This document shows, piece by piece, positions 24,238 to 35,318 of a DNA stretch of 64,000 nt (position 1 is the first letter of the stretch; each line of letters begins with the position of its first letter). Location of the stretch: contig CAVQIM010000003.1 of the NCBI GenBank assembly GCA_963712595.1, forward strand, positions 372,001 through 436,000. Direction: 5' to 3'. A model generated the notes under the pieces. It saw nothing but the letters and a program-made list of their open reading frames with translations. It had not been told where the DNA came from and searched no databases. The DNA comes from VRUE01 sp963712595 (GTDB taxonomy: Bacteria > Actinomycetota > Thermoleophilia > Solirubrobacterales > 70-9). A program made the position numbers and the translations under genes.

Positions 24238-25485
24238 CTAGCCGAAGAGGGACGGCGCTCGGCCATCCCACTCGTGTTCTAGCGCCCAGCGGGCGCCGAC
24301 GGTCCAGGCCTGGACTTTGTTGGCGATCGCGATCGGCTCGGGGCCGGTGGGGCCGACCGCGAAAAGCTCCGGCGCCTGCCCGATCGCCCCGATCGCCTCG
24401 AGGACTCCCCGGCGAAGCTCCTCCGCCGCGTTCCGGCGACCGGCCGCTCGCAATCCGCCCCATCCGAGCCACGAGTCGAACGGCCAGACCGCCCCGCGAT
24501 GGTAGGCGTCGGGCGCGTAGAGCGGGTGCTTCGAGGAGAGCGTGCGCAGGCCCCACCGAGTGAGCACGTCGGGCTGGCTGAGGCGATCGGCCACGCGCTC
24601 GCGGGCACACCCCGGCAGGGCGTCAGCCCACAACAGCCAGCCGAGCTGGGAGCCGGCCCCCGCCACCTTCTCGCCGTCGCCCGCGATGGCGAGGGTCTCG
24701 GGATCGAAAGCTTCCTCGATTGCGACGGTGAGCCGCGTTGCCTCCTCGGCCCAGCGCCGCTCGCCCGAGAGAGCGGCCAGTGCGCGCAGGGCGACCACGG
24801 TGACGGCCTGGGTGTCGGCGTCGGCGAGCGGGGGAGTTGGAACCTCGCCCCCGGCGCTCAGGATGCCGGCGCCATGGAAGGCGGGATTGGCGGGATCCTC
24901 GGCGTCGCGCCAGCCCTGCTGCGCGAGGCCCCCCGGCGCCTGGCGCGGACCGTGGCGGACCAGTCCGCCACCGCGGCGCATTGCGCTCTCGAGCCAACCG
25001 CCGGCCGCGCGCCACGCGGTCTCCAGCTCGGCGGCGAGAGCGCGGTCGCCAAGCGAGGCAAGCAGGACGAGGAACCACGAGGTCGAGTCGGCGGACCCGT
25101 AGTAGCGCAGCTCCCCGTCGCGCAGCGGCCAGCCCGCCCGGCGCAGACGCTCGGGAGCCCTCGGCCACCACTCGTGGACGATCTTCCCCGGTTCCTCGTC
25201 GGCCTCGGGGTCCTCGACGCTGCCCTGCAGCGACGCCAGCGCCCGCAGGGTCGCGCGCGCGACGTCGGGCCGCGCCGGCAACAGCTGCAGCGAGACGATC
25301 GCCGAGTCGCGACCGAAGAGTGCGTGAAAGCGACCGGGGTCCTCCGCTGCAACGGGCTCGGCACTCGCATAGGGCCAGCCCGCCGGCGAGAGCACTGCGT
25401 CGAGGCCGAGGACCGGCGCGCAGCCGACATTGACCCCACCATGGTGTGGTGAATGTCGGCTGCGCCTAGTCGCTGGGCTCGTCAT
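24238..25485 (-). CDS. Glycogen-debranching / amylo-alpha-1,6-glucosidase-type hydrolase
   Basis: 415 residues from the ATG at 25485, which shares one base with the stop of the permease gene (TGATG), so the two are coupled. The six-hairpin (alpha/alpha)6 fold is suggested by FHALFGRDSAIVSLQLLPA near residue 55, YYGSADSTSWFLVLLASLGD near 130, and YHRGAVWPFDSWLGWGGL near 340. These are the usual blocks of GDE_C/trehalase-like hydrolases with acidic catalytic residues. No signal peptide, so it should act on imported oligosaccharide in the cytoplasm. It is the last gene of a carbohydrate ABC-importer operon, which supports that. Confidence 0.82.
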   Translation of the reverse strand: MTSPATRRSRHSPHHGGVNVGCAPVLGLDAVLSPAGWPYASAEPVAAEDPGRFHALFGRDSAIVSLQLLPARPDVARATLRALASLQGSVEDPEADEEPGKIVHEWWPRAPERLRRAGWPLRDGELRYYGSADSTSWFLVLLASLGDRALAAELETAWRAAGGWLESAMRRGGGLVRHGPRQAPGGLAQQGWRDAEDPANPAFHGAGILSAGGEVPTPPLADADTQAVTVVALRALAALSGERRWAEEATRLTVAIEEAFDPETLAIAGDGEKVAGAGSQLGWLLWADALPGCARERVADRLSQPDVLTRWGLRTLSSKHPLYAPDAYHRGAVWPFDSWLGWGGLRAAGRRNAAEELRRGVLEAIGAIGQAPELFAVGPTGPEPIAIANKVQAWTVGARWALEHEWDGRAPSLFG

Positions 25486-26300
25486 CAACCCTTTACAGCG
25501 CCGGCGGTCAAACCGGCGACTATGCGGCGCTGGAAGATCAGCACCAGGGCGATCAGGGGCACGGTGACGACGACCGCGGCGGCGCTGATCGTCCCCAGGG
25601 GGATTTCGAACTGCTGGCTGCCGGTGAAGAAGGCGATCGCGGCCGGGACCGGGCGGCGCTCCGGGGTGCTGGTGAGCGTGATCGCGAAGAGGAACTCGTT
25701 CCAGGCGAAGATGAAGACCAGCAGGCCGGCGGTGACGACGCCGGGCGCCCCGAGCGGGATCACGATCTTGCGGAAGGCCTGGAACCGGGTCGCCCCGTCG
25801 ATCAGCGCGGCCTCCTCCAGCTCGCGCGGGATGTCGCGGAAGAAGGAGGCGAGGATGTAGATCGTGAGCGGCAGGCCGAAGGCGAGCGAGGGCAGGATCA
25901 GGCCGAGGTAGGTGTTGTAGAGGCCGATGTCCGTCCAGATTTCGAACAGCGGCGCGGCGATCGCGATCGGCGGGAAGGTGGAGATCGAGAGCAGGATCGC
26001 GAGGATCAGGAACTTGAACGGCAGGTGCAGGCGGGCGAGCGCGTAGCCGGCGAAGGAGCCGACCAGCAGCGAGAGAACGGTGACGCTGCCAGCAATGATC
26101 GCGCTGTTGCGCAGCGCCATGGTGAACGCCGTGTCTTCGAAGATCGAGGTGTAATTGTCGAGCGTCGGGCCCGGCGGCAGCAGGTTCGCGCTGGAGAGGT
26201 CGGCGCCGGTCTTCAGCGAGGTGTTGATCAGCCAGTAGAAGGGAAAGAGGCAGAAGAGGATCGTCGCCACCACCGCCAGCCAGGTCAGCGCGCGCCTCAT
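25485..26300 (-). CDS. Carbohydrate ABC transporter permease (MalG-like)
   Basis: 271 residues, six predicted membrane helices, with the EAA loop that docks the ATPase: EEAALIDGATRFQAFRKIVI near residue 165. N-terminal FPFYWLINTSLKT and the C-terminal RRIVAGLTAGAVKG are typical of MalG/UgpE-type subunits. It pairs with the upstream permease (3-base gap) and the lipoprotein. The presumed ATPase is encoded divergently at 28674. Confidence 0.93.
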   Translation of the reverse strand: MRRALTWLAVVATILFCLFPFYWLINTSLKTGADLSSANLLPPGPTLDNYTSIFEDTAFTMALRNSAIIAGSVTVLSLLVGSFAGYALARLHLPFKFLILAILLSISTFPPIAIAAPLFEIWTDIGLYNTYLGLILPSLAFGLPLTIYILASFFRDIPRELEEAALIDGATRFQAFRKIVIPLGAPGVVTAGLLVFIFAWNEFLFAITLTSTPERRPVPAAIAFFTGSQQFEIPLGTISAAAVVVTVPLIALVLIFQRRIVAGLTAGAVKG

Positions 26301-26303
26301 CGC

Positions 26304-27245
26304 TCACTCCTCTTCTCTGGTCAGGGCGCGGATGTTGCCGCCCATGAAGCGGATGTAGAGGAAGGAGATGCCCATCACCGTGATGAAGGTGAGCACCGCG
26401 AGCGCCGAGCCGAGCCCGGTGTTGCGGTTGGCGACCAGTTCGGCTTGGGCAAGGAGCGAGAGCGTTTCGGTTCCGTTCGCCCCCTTGGTCAGCACGTAGG
26501 GCAGGTCGAATACGCGCAGCGCGTCCAGGGTGCGGAAGATCAGCGCCACGGTGATCGCCGGCACGAGCAATGGCAGGGTGATGCTGCGGAAGCGCTGCCA
26601 GGTGCTGGCCCCGTCGACCTTCGCCGCATCGTGCAGCTCGTCGGGTATGCCCTGCAGGCCGGCGAGGATGAGGAGCGCCATGAATGGGGCCGTCTTCCAG
26701 ACGTCGGCGAGGATCATCGCCGCCAGGGCATAGCCTTCCTCACCGAGCCAAACGACGTCCCCTCCCGGCAGCCCGAGTGCGCTCAGGGTCGTGTTGACGA
26801 AGCCGAGTTCGGGTTCGAAGATCGTGCGCCAGGTGATCGCGGTGACGACCGTGAGGATCGCCCAGGGAACGAGCACCACTGCCCGCAGCAGCGCCCGCCC
26901 GCGAAACGCCCGGTGCATGACCAGGGCCATGCCGAGCCCGATCGCCAGCTCGAGGCCGACCGAGATGACGGTGAAGAGGACCGTCGTCTCCATCGCTTCC
27001 CAGAACTTGGCGGAGCCGAGCGCGTCGAGGTAGTTGTCGAACCCGACGAACCGCGATAGGCCCGGTGTGATGACGCTGTATTCGTTAAGGGAGAGCCAGA
27101 CCGCGTAGCAGATCGGGTAGGCCGCGACGAGCGCGATCACCGCAAGCGAAGGGGCCAGCATCCCGGCGCCGAGGCGGCGCTCCTCCCTGAAGACGGAGCG
27201 CCGTCCGCGCTGAGGCAGCGAGAGCCGGGCGGCTTTGGCCTCCAC
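26304..27245 (-). CDS. Carbohydrate ABC transporter permease (MalF-like)
   Basis: 313 residues with about six membrane helices after a basic N-terminus. The EAA loop is HDAAKVDGASTWQRFRSITL near residue 205. The start is GTG at 27245, overlapping the stop of the binding-protein gene by one base (TAGTG), so it is coupled to it. MalF/UgpA-type subunit of a CUT1 sugar importer; ends RALTREEE. Confidence 0.92.
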   Translation of the reverse strand: MEAKAARLSLPQRGRRSVFREERRLGAGMLAPSLAVIALVAAYPICYAVWLSLNEYSVITPGLSRFVGFDNYLDALGSAKFWEAMETTVLFTVISVGLELAIGLGMALVMHRAFRGRALLRAVVLVPWAILTVVTAITWRTIFEPELGFVNTTLSALGLPGGDVVWLGEEGYALAAMILADVWKTAPFMALLILAGLQGIPDELHDAAKVDGASTWQRFRSITLPLLVPAITVALIFRTLDALRVFDLPYVLTKGANGTETLSLLAQAELVANRNTGLGSALAVLTFITVMGISFLYIRFMGGNIRALTREEE

Positions 27246-28519
27246 TAGAACCTCTGCAGGGCATCTTCAATTTCGGAGTTCATCTTCGATGTCGCCCCGT
27301 CGGCCGACTGCCTGCCGTTCAGCACTTCGAAGACGTTGTCGGCGATCGCTTCGGAGATTTCCGTGTAGACCGGCGAGACCGGCCGCGCCTGCGCCTGTTC
27401 GACCGCTTTCAGCAGTTCTTCGGTGAAGGGGATTTCCTTCTTCACCTCGGGGTCGTTGTAGACCGCGGTCGCCACCGCGGGCAGCGTCGCCTTCAGGAAC
27501 ATTTCCTTCTGCACCGGCTCGGTGACGAGGAATTCGGCGAAGGCAAGCGAGCCGTCGGGGTTGTCGCTGTAGGCGGAGACGCCGAGGTTGTAGCCGCCGA
27601 CCACACCCGCACCTTCATTGCCGCCGAAGCCCGGGAACTTGGCGACTTCGAAGTCGTCGGCGATGCCCGATTCCTTGCCGAGCGCGTAGGCGTAGGGCCA
27701 GTTGCGCATGAAGGTGGCGTTGCCGGCCTCGAAGGCTCGCCTCGAGCTCTCCTCTTCGTAGGTGGTCACCGCTTTCGTCACCGCCCCGTCTTCGATGCCC
27801 TTGCGCATGAAGTCGAGGACTTCGCGCGTCTGCGGCGAGTCGATTTCCACCGATTCCCCGTCTTCGGAGAGGACCTTGCCGCCGTCGCTGTAGAGCAGCT
27901 CGAGGAAGTTGACGGTCAAGCCCTCGTAGCGTTCGCCCTGGTAGACGAGCCCGTTGTCTTTCTGGGCGTCTTTGTAGACCGCTTCCCAGGTCGTCGGCGC
28001 TTTCGGCGCTTCGTCGGTCCGGTAGAAGAGGAAGCCGGCGTTGGTGTTGAAGGGCAGTGCCCACTTCTGGTCTTCGTATTCAACCGTTTCCACGGTCGAG
28101 GGGATGAACTCGCTTTCGTGCGCTTCGACCACCGGGGTGAGGTCGTAGAGCCATCCCGAGGCGGCGTACTCCGCGGTCCAGATCACGTCCATGCCGAGCA
28201 CGTCGCACTCGTTGGATTCGGCGCGGAGGCGCTGGATCTGCTGTTCGCGCTGGAGGTCGGCGCTTTCCGGCAGTTCGAGCAGTTCGGCCTGCAGCTTCGG
28301 GTTCTGCGCGTTGAAGCGGTCGACCGCGGTTTTGAAGGCGCCGCTCGTGTCCTTGCCGATGCACCAGGCGACCTTCCCGGACGCGTTCTTGGCGTCGGAG
28401 GGCTGCAGCGTCGTCGCTTCCGATCCGCCGCCGTCGTTACCACCCCCACACGCCGCCAGCCCAAGAGCGGCAAGGCACACTCCCAAGGCGACCAGCCATA
28501 TGCGAACCGTGCTCTTCAT
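27245..28519 (-). CDS. Sugar ABC transporter substrate-binding lipoprotein
   Basis: 424 residues from the ATG at 28519. A lipoprotein signal peptide ends in LGLAACGGG, so Cys is acylated and the protein is anchored outside the membrane. The remainder is a family-1 extracellular solute-binding protein (DLQREQQIQRLRAESNECDVLGMDVIW; NTNAGFLFYRTD; PTTWEAVYKDAQ). The CUT1 class binds di- or oligosaccharides such as trehalose, maltose or alpha-glucosides; the debranching-type enzyme in the operon favours an alpha-glucan. First gene of the operon, driven from the sigmaB-like site at 28563-28587. Confidence 0.92.
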   Translation of the reverse strand: MKSTVRIWLVALGVCLAALGLAACGGGNDGGGSEATTLQPSDAKNASGKVAWCIGKDTSGAFKTAVDRFNAQNPKLQAELLELPESADLQREQQIQRLRAESNECDVLGMDVIWTAEYAASGWLYDLTPVVEAHESEFIPSTVETVEYEDQKWALPFNTNAGFLFYRTDEAPKAPTTWEAVYKDAQKDNGLVYQGERYEGLTVNFLELLYSDGGKVLSEDGESVEIDSPQTREVLDFMRKGIEDGAVTKAVTTYEEESSRRAFEAGNATFMRNWPYAYALGKESGIADDFEVAKFPGFGGNEGAGVVGGYNLGVSAYSDNPDGSLAFAEFLVTEPVQKEMFLKATLPAVATAVYNDPEVKKEIPFTEELLKAVEQAQARPVSPVYTEISEAIADNVFEVLNGRQSADGATSKMNSEIEDALQRF

Positions 28520-28562
28520 GCTCGGCTCCTTCCCCGGGCGGGAATAGCTCCGTGAATTTTGG

Positions 28563-28587
28563 ATACCCCGCAGCGCTATTGGCAAAC
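28563..28587 (-). promoter_or_regulatory. SigmaB-like promoter for the sugar-import operon
   Basis: Minus strand GTTTGC, 13 bases, GGGTAT; the -10 is a perfect match to the sigmaB/SigF consensus. It lies about 45 bases upstream of the lipoprotein start and back-to-back with the ATPase promoter. Confidence 0.65.
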
Positions 28588-28590
28588 AGC

Positions 28591-28616
28591 GTTTAAGTGG
28601 GGCTTTTCCGGGGGAT
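28591..28616 (+). promoter_or_regulatory. SigmaB-like promoter for the ABC ATPase gene
   Basis: GTTTAA, 14 bases, GGGGAT. The -35 is a perfect sigmaB match; the -10 differs at one base. The two divergent -35 elements are separated by only 3 bases, so both promoters share one regulatory face. Confidence 0.6.
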
Positions 28617-28673
28617 CTCCGTAGGGCACCTCTGCAACCCAGACGGAGGGGCGATGGAAGGAAAGGCCCGGAA

Positions 28674-29846
<1,173 letters not shown>

Positions 29847-29864
29847 ACCTTCGGCGAACCGCCT

Positions 29865-30890
29865 CTACTCGATCAGCTCCAAGACCCGTCGCTCGATCGT
29901 GCCCTGCTGGCGCGGGGTCACGGTGTTTTCGGAAGCGAGGCTCGGAAGCTCGACTGTCTTGCCGTCGCGGAAGCGGTCGAGCACCCGCGGGTCGATGTAG
30001 GAGCTGCGACAGACGGCCGGGGTGTTGCCGAGGCGCTCGGCGACGCGCTTGACCGCGGCGCGGATCGCGCGCTCCGCCGCGCCCCTCGTGCTCGGCGCTC
30101 CCTCGCGCGCCAGCTCGACCGCGGCGAGCACGGTCCCGTGCCAGGTGCGGAAGTCCTTTGCCGAGAATTCCTCGCCGGCCTTTTCCTGAAGGTAGGCGTT
30201 GACCTCCTCGGAGCGGACGTCGCGCCAGCCGCCGTCCTCGCGAAAGACGAGTAGATCGTCGGGGCCGCTGCGGCGGCGGCGCATCGCTTCGATCGCCGCC
30301 TTGACCTCCGGATCGCGGATCGACTGCACACGACGCTGGCCGCTCTTAGCCGGAAAGTCGAAGACCACCTTCCCGTCCTCGATCGAGACGTGCTCGCGCA
30401 GCACCGTCGCCACCCCGTAGCTCTCGTTGGTCTCGGCGTACTCCTCGCCGCCGATCCGGAAGAAGCCGAGGTCGAGCAGGCGCACCGCACAGGCCAGGGC
30501 CCGCTCCCGGGGCATTCCCTCGCGGGCGAGGTCCGTCTTCACGGAGCGGCGCAGCTTGGGCAGGGTCGCGGCGAACTCGCGCATCGACTCGAACTTGCGC
30601 TGCCCTGCCCGCAGCTGCCAGCGCTCGTGGTAGAGGTACTGCTTGCGACCGGCTTCGTCGAGACCGGTTGCCTGGATGTGGCCGAAGGGGTCGCTGCAGA
30701 TCCAGACCTCCCGCCATGCCGGCGGTATCGCCATCGACCTGATCCGCTCGAGGGTCTCCTCGTCGCTGACGCACCCCCCTTCGGGGTCGAGGTAGCTGAA
30801 ACCGCCGCCCCGACGGCGCCGGCTGATGCCGGGACCCGAACAGTCAGAGCGCCTGAGTCGCCCGCGCGGGCGAGACCCAGGTCCGCTCAT
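29865..30890 (-). CDS. DNA topoisomerase IB (poxvirus/bacterial type)
   Basis: 341 residues from the ATG at 30890. N-terminal beta domain (GFSYLDPEGG, IPPAWREVWICSDPFGHIQATG) and a catalytic domain with the active residues in KSGQRRVQSIRD, DFRTWHGT and the nucleophile Tyr in CRSSYIDPRV. It nicks one DNA strand, forms a 3'-phosphotyrosine link and relaxes supercoils without ATP. It follows the small basic protein gene by 16 bases and may be the last gene of the 34407-29865 transcript. The leader before residue 25 is Arg-rich and poorly defined. Confidence 0.92.
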   Translation of the reverse strand: MSGPGSRPRGRLRRSDCSGPGISRRRRGGGFSYLDPEGGCVSDEETLERIRSMAIPPAWREVWICSDPFGHIQATGLDEAGRKQYLYHERWQLRAGQRKFESMREFAATLPKLRRSVKTDLAREGMPRERALACAVRLLDLGFFRIGGEEYAETNESYGVATVLREHVSIEDGKVVFDFPAKSGQRRVQSIRDPEVKAAIEAMRRRRSGPDDLLVFREDGGWRDVRSEEVNAYLQEKAGEEFSAKDFRTWHGTVLAAVELAREGAPSTRGAAERAIRAAVKRVAERLGNTPAVCRSSYIDPRVLDRFRDGKTVELPSLASENTVTPRQQGTIERRVLELIE

Positions 30891-30906
30891 TCGGAGACCT
30901 TCACCG

Positions 30907-31122
30907 CTAGCTCGACTCCCCCGACTTCTTGCCGCCCTCGCGACCGGCGGCGCGCTTCTGGGACTTCGAGCCGCCGCTTCCCTTGCCACTCTTTTCCCCA
31001 CCCTTTTTGGATGAGTCCGAGGAGTTGGCGATCGAGGCGGCCCGCTGCTTGCTCATTCCCTTCTTGCGCAGCCCTTCGTACTGCTTGTCGTTCTTGACGC
31101 TCGGCCCGTGGTCTTTTGCCAT
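30907..31122 (-). CDS. Small basic DUF7218-like protein
   Basis: 71 residues, Lys/Ser/Gly-rich. The N-terminal block MAKDHGPSVKNDKQYEGLRK-KGMSKQRAASIANS is the hallmark of a small actinobacterial family (DUF7218-like); the rest is a flexible basic tail (KKGGEKSGKGSGGSKSQKRA). It is probably nucleic-acid associated or a stress accessory factor, function unknown. Start ATG at 31122 with GGAGGATCGCG upstream. It lies 17 bases after the alcohol dehydrogenase gene and 16 before topoisomerase IB. Confidence 0.75.
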   Translation of the reverse strand: MAKDHGPSVKNDKQYEGLRKKGMSKQRAASIANSSDSSKKGGEKSGKGSGGSKSQKRAAGREGGKKSGESS

Positions 31123-31139
31123 CGCGATCCTCCTCCGGG

Positions 31140-32327
<1,188 letters not shown>

Positions 32328-32400
32328 CGGTCCTCCTCCTCGGCCGAGCCTGGTTCGGCCATCTCGCGGTGTTGTTTCTTGACCACTGCCAATTGCCTGT

Positions 32401-34407
32401 TCACGACGCCGCTCCAAGCGGCACGTCGGGGCGGTTCCAGCTCTCGGCGACCCGCTCGGCGGCGCGGCGCTCCTCGGCGAGGATCTCCTCCGCCGTCGCC
32501 ACCACGTCCTCGTCACCGGCCCGGGCCGCGACCCGCTGCAGAAGCTCATAGGAGGCGACCTCCAGATGCTCGAAGGCGAACGCGAAGCCGGCGAGCTTGG
32601 TGGTCGAGTCCGGCTGGGCGCCGAAGAAGGCGGAGAGGTTGATCCCGCCGGCCTTCAGCATCGCGTCCTTGACCAGCGAAGGCCTGGCGCCACGCTCCTC
32701 CAGCAGGCCCGCGATCCGCTCCCGGTGGCGCTGGGTCTCTTCGAGATGGTCGCGGAAGGCCGCCTCGAGACGCTCGTCCTCGACTCGCTCGGCACCGGCC
32801 TCCAGCAGCTTTTCCGCTTGCCCCTCGAGCGCATGGACGTCACGCAGGTAGGCGAGCAGCGCGGAGTCGAGCTGGTCGGGATCGACCGCTCCCAGCGAGA
32901 CCTCGACCGCAGCGTCGAAGGACTGCTCCAGCCGCTCTGCCATCCGCTGCTCTTCGCCAGCGATGGCGGCCGCCATCCGGGCCGTCTCCTCGTCGCCGCT
33001 GCGCTCGGCCAGCCGCTTCAGCAGTTCGTAGGCAGCGAGCTCCATGTGCTCGTAGGAGTAGGCGTGCATCGCCAGCTTCCCCGGCGTGTCGGGCTGAGCG
33101 GCCGCGAAGGCGACCATGCCCCAGCCACCGGCAGCTCCGGCCGCGTCCTTCAGTGTCGATGGCTCGCCGCCCAGCGCTTCCAGGCGCTCGCGCACGCGTC
33201 GCTCCTGGTCTTCGGTCTCGATCAGGTGTTGGTCGAACACCCGACATAGGCGCTCGTCCCCAGCGATCTTCGGTGCTGCGCGAAGCTGCGCCAACGCCTG
33301 CAGCTCGATCGAGTGCACGTCGGCGAGGTACTTGACGAGCTGCTCGTCGCGATCGCGATTCCACTGGCGGGCGCCGACGCCGGTCTTCAGGTCGTCGAGC
33401 CGGGCACCGGCGCTGTCGGCTTCGAGCGGCGGGGTCTTGGCGCCGTGACCCTCGCGCATCCCCTCCAGCAGCTCTTCCAGCGCCTCGACGCTGCTGCGCC
33501 GGGGCTCCCAGCCAAGCTCGTCGCGGGCTCGGTCCGAAGACATCAGCGGCACGTTCAGCGCCATGTCGAGCCAGCCCGGCGGCGTCGGCTGCAGGCGCAT
33601 CCGCCAGCTCAGGTCGGCGAGGCGCCGTACGACCCGGGCCGGCACCGGGAAGCTGCGCACGCCGATCCGCTCGGCCATCTCCCCGGGGCTGAGCGGCGGC
33701 TCGGCGGCGATGTTGAAAGCCCCGTCCACATCTGCCAGGACGGCTCGCAGGTATGCCTGCCCGACATCCTCGGAATGCACGGCCTGGAAGCGCAGGCGAT
33801 CGACGCGGGGCAGGGCGAGCAAGAGACGGCGGCGCAGGAGGAAGTTGGGGAGGAACGGTCCGACGAAGAGGCGGCGGATCTCGGTCGCCGCCTCGTCCTT
33901 GAAGATCAGCGCTGGGCGAAGCCGCACGACCCGCGTCCCGGAGTTGCCGGCTTCGAAGCGGTCCAGCTCCCGCTCCACCGCGACCTTGTGGCGCGAGTAG
34001 AACGAGGTCGGGGTGCCCTCGGTGGGCCAGTCCTCGTCGACCTCGTGGTCCTTGGGGCCCCGCGAGTAGGCGCCGACCGAGGAGGCGTGGACGAGCTTCG
34101 GCACGCCGGTGGCGGCCACAGCCTCGAAGACGCGCCGACTGCCCTCGACGTTGATCCGCTCCAAGGTCACCGCGTCCCGGGAGGGCTGGATCGCCCACGC
34201 CAGGTGGATGACCGCGTCGGCGCCCTCGAAGATCGCGCCGAGGTCGGCGTTGAGGACGTTCGCCTCGACCCAGATGGTCTTCGGCGGCGTCCAAGTCGGC
34301 TCGCGCCGGGCCAACCCGACGATCTGGTCGATCTCCGGGCTCTCGCTGAGTGCCTGGACCGTGCTGGTGCCGACGTTTCCCGTCGCACCAGTGACGACTA
34401 CCTTCAT
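32401..34407 (-). CDS. NAD-dependent epimerase (SDR) fused to two ferritin-like DUF892 domains
   Basis: 668 residues. The first 330 are an extended SDR: VVVTGATGNVGTSTV (cofactor glycine motif), HASSVGAYS, and the active-site YSRHK at 137-141. Residues about 345-500 and 505-665 are two DUF892/YciE-YciF-type four-helix bundles. Each keeps Glu/His ligands (HSIELQAL, HLIETEDQ, YEHMELAAYELL, EEQRMAE; then HALEGQAE, HLEETQRH, FEHLEVASYELL, EERRAAE), so each may bind a di-metal centre. Cytosolic. The combination of nucleotide-sugar-type SDR and stress-related ferritin-like domains is unusual. A sigmaB-like promoter lies at 34493-34517 and the gene leads a likely operon with the alcohol dehydrogenase. 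Confidence 0.88.
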   Translation of the reverse strand: MKVVVTGATGNVGTSTVQALSESPEIDQIVGLARREPTWTPPKTIWVEANVLNADLGAIFEGADAVIHLAWAIQPSRDAVTLERINVEGSRRVFEAVAATGVPKLVHASSVGAYSRGPKDHEVDEDWPTEGTPTSFYSRHKVAVERELDRFEAGNSGTRVVRLRPALIFKDEAATEIRRLFVGPFLPNFLLRRRLLLALPRVDRLRFQAVHSEDVGQAYLRAVLADVDGAFNIAAEPPLSPGEMAERIGVRSFPVPARVVRRLADLSWRMRLQPTPPGWLDMALNVPLMSSDRARDELGWEPRRSSVEALEELLEGMREGHGAKTPPLEADSAGARLDDLKTGVGARQWNRDRDEQLVKYLADVHSIELQALAQLRAAPKIAGDERLCRVFDQHLIETEDQERRVRERLEALGGEPSTLKDAAGAAGGWGMVAFAAAQPDTPGKLAMHAYSYEHMELAAYELLKRLAERSGDEETARMAAAIAGEEQRMAERLEQSFDAAVEVSLGAVDPDQLDSALLAYLRDVHALEGQAEKLLEAGAERVEDERLEAAFRDHLEETQRHRERIAGLLEERGARPSLVKDAMLKAGGINLSAFFGAQPDSTTKLAGFAFAFEHLEVASYELLQRVAARAGDEDVVATAEEILAEERRAAERVAESWNRPDVPLGAAS

Positions 34408-34492
34408 CTTCTTTCTCGCCTTCCGTGGGTATGGGGATTTCGGAACTGGCGAGGAGTGAGCGGCGGCCGCTCCCCTGGGCCTCTTGGCGTGT

Positions 34493-34517
34493 GTACCCCA
34501 GGAGGCCGGCGCAAAAC
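34493..34517 (-). promoter_or_regulatory. SigmaB-like promoter of the SDR/DUF892 operon
   Basis: Minus strand GTTTTG, 13 bases, GGGTAC, about 85 bases upstream of the ATG at 34407. Confidence 0.6.
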
Positions 34518-34529
34518 GTGTCGCCCCCG

Positions 34530-35000
34530 CTACAGAGCCAGGGCGGCGGCCTGCAGGTGCAACGACTCGAGCCGCCTCAGCTGCTCAGTCGCCCGCTCGG
34601 CCAAGGCAGCGAGATCGAAGCCCGGCAGATCGTTGGTGTGGGTGCGCTCCAGCGCCCGCCACAGCCGGCGCTTGCCGGCGACCCCGATCTGCAGCAGCTC
34701 CAGCTCGTCGAGGCGGCTGAGCGGCGAGTAGCCCCACAGCCGCCCGTTCGGCTTCAACCGGCCCGCTCGCTCGCCGAGGACAGCGGCGAGCGGCTTGAGC
34801 TTGCTCTGGCCCACCCCGAGCCGGTCCATCACCGCCTTCAGCGCCGCCCGATCGGCCTCGATCTCGGCGCAGACCTCGGCCAGCAGCGGCCCGAACTCCG
34901 GGTCGTCATGGTTGCTAGCCCGCAACCGCCTCGCCAGCTCGACCCCCGCAGTCGCCCCTGCTAGGTGGTCGTTGAGGTAGATGGCGAGTAGCTCTCCCAC
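34530..35000 (-). CDS. Helical hypothetical protein, ferritin-like in pattern
   Basis: 156 residues, almost wholly helical, with no signal or membrane segment. I recognise no named family. The first helix (LLAIYLNDHLAGATAGVELARR) and the regular heptad-like spacing resemble small ferritin-like or hemerythrin-like stress proteins, and it lies among DUF892-type genes. Two minus-strand sigmaB-like sites precede it, one 10 bases away (35010-35035, weak) and one 208 bases away (35208-35233, strong). Confidence 0.6.
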   Translation of the reverse strand: MGELLAIYLNDHLAGATAGVELARRLRASNHDDPEFGPLLAEVCAEIEADRAALKAVMDRLGVGQSKLKPLAAVLGERAGRLKPNGRLWGYSPLSRLDELELLQIGVAGKRRLWRALERTHTNDLPGFDLAALAERATEQLRRLESLHLQAAALAL

Positions 35001-35009
35001 CCGTGGTCG

Positions 35010-35035
35010 CTACCCGAGCGGCCGCGCCGCGAATC
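35010..35035 (-). promoter_or_regulatory. Weak sigmaB-like promoter next to the helical protein gene
   Basis: GATTCG, 14 bases, GGGTAG on the minus strand, ending 10 bases before the start codon at 35000. The -35 match is poor. Confidence 0.3.
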
Positions 35036-35207
35036 AGAGCAAGAATTCAAGAATTCCTCAGCGAAGACGGAGCTGTCTGGCATCCAATGCAGGGGGACGA
35101 CGACCGCGGATCGTCCGCAGGGCCTGGACGGTGCGGACCAAGGAAGGCCCCGTTCGCGCACCCGGCGCTTCGGATCTCGCTTTTCCCTCCCGCGGCATGG
35201 GGGCGAT

Positions 35208-35233
35208 CTACCCAGGAGGAGGCTCTCTCAAAC
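35208..35233 (-). promoter_or_regulatory. SigmaB-like promoter in the 35.0-35.3 kb gap
   Basis: Minus strand GTTTGA, 14 bases, GGGTAG, a close consensus match, pointing at the 34530-35000 gene from 208 bases away. Confidence 0.55.
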
Positions 35234-35318
35234 GATGAGAGAGACGCCGAGTGCCACCAGTGCTGCGGTGACCCCTGGGCGGCGCCTCCTGATTGCATCG
35301 GTCCCCTAGCTTCGGGTC

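Larger units (their letters stand above)
35001..35318. other. Intergenic region without a supported gene
   Basis: This 318-base gap between two minus-strand genes holds a strong minus-strand sigmaB-like promoter (35208-35233), a weaker one (35010-35035), and a GTCCTAGGAC palindrome near 35317. Open frames here are short and compositionally arbitrary. A long 5' untranslated leader or a small RNA from the distal promoter is possible. Confidence 0.5.

Noticed and set aside
33313..34731. Plus-strand 472-codon frame across the SDR/DUF892 gene
   Set aside because: Antisense shadow with no domain pattern.
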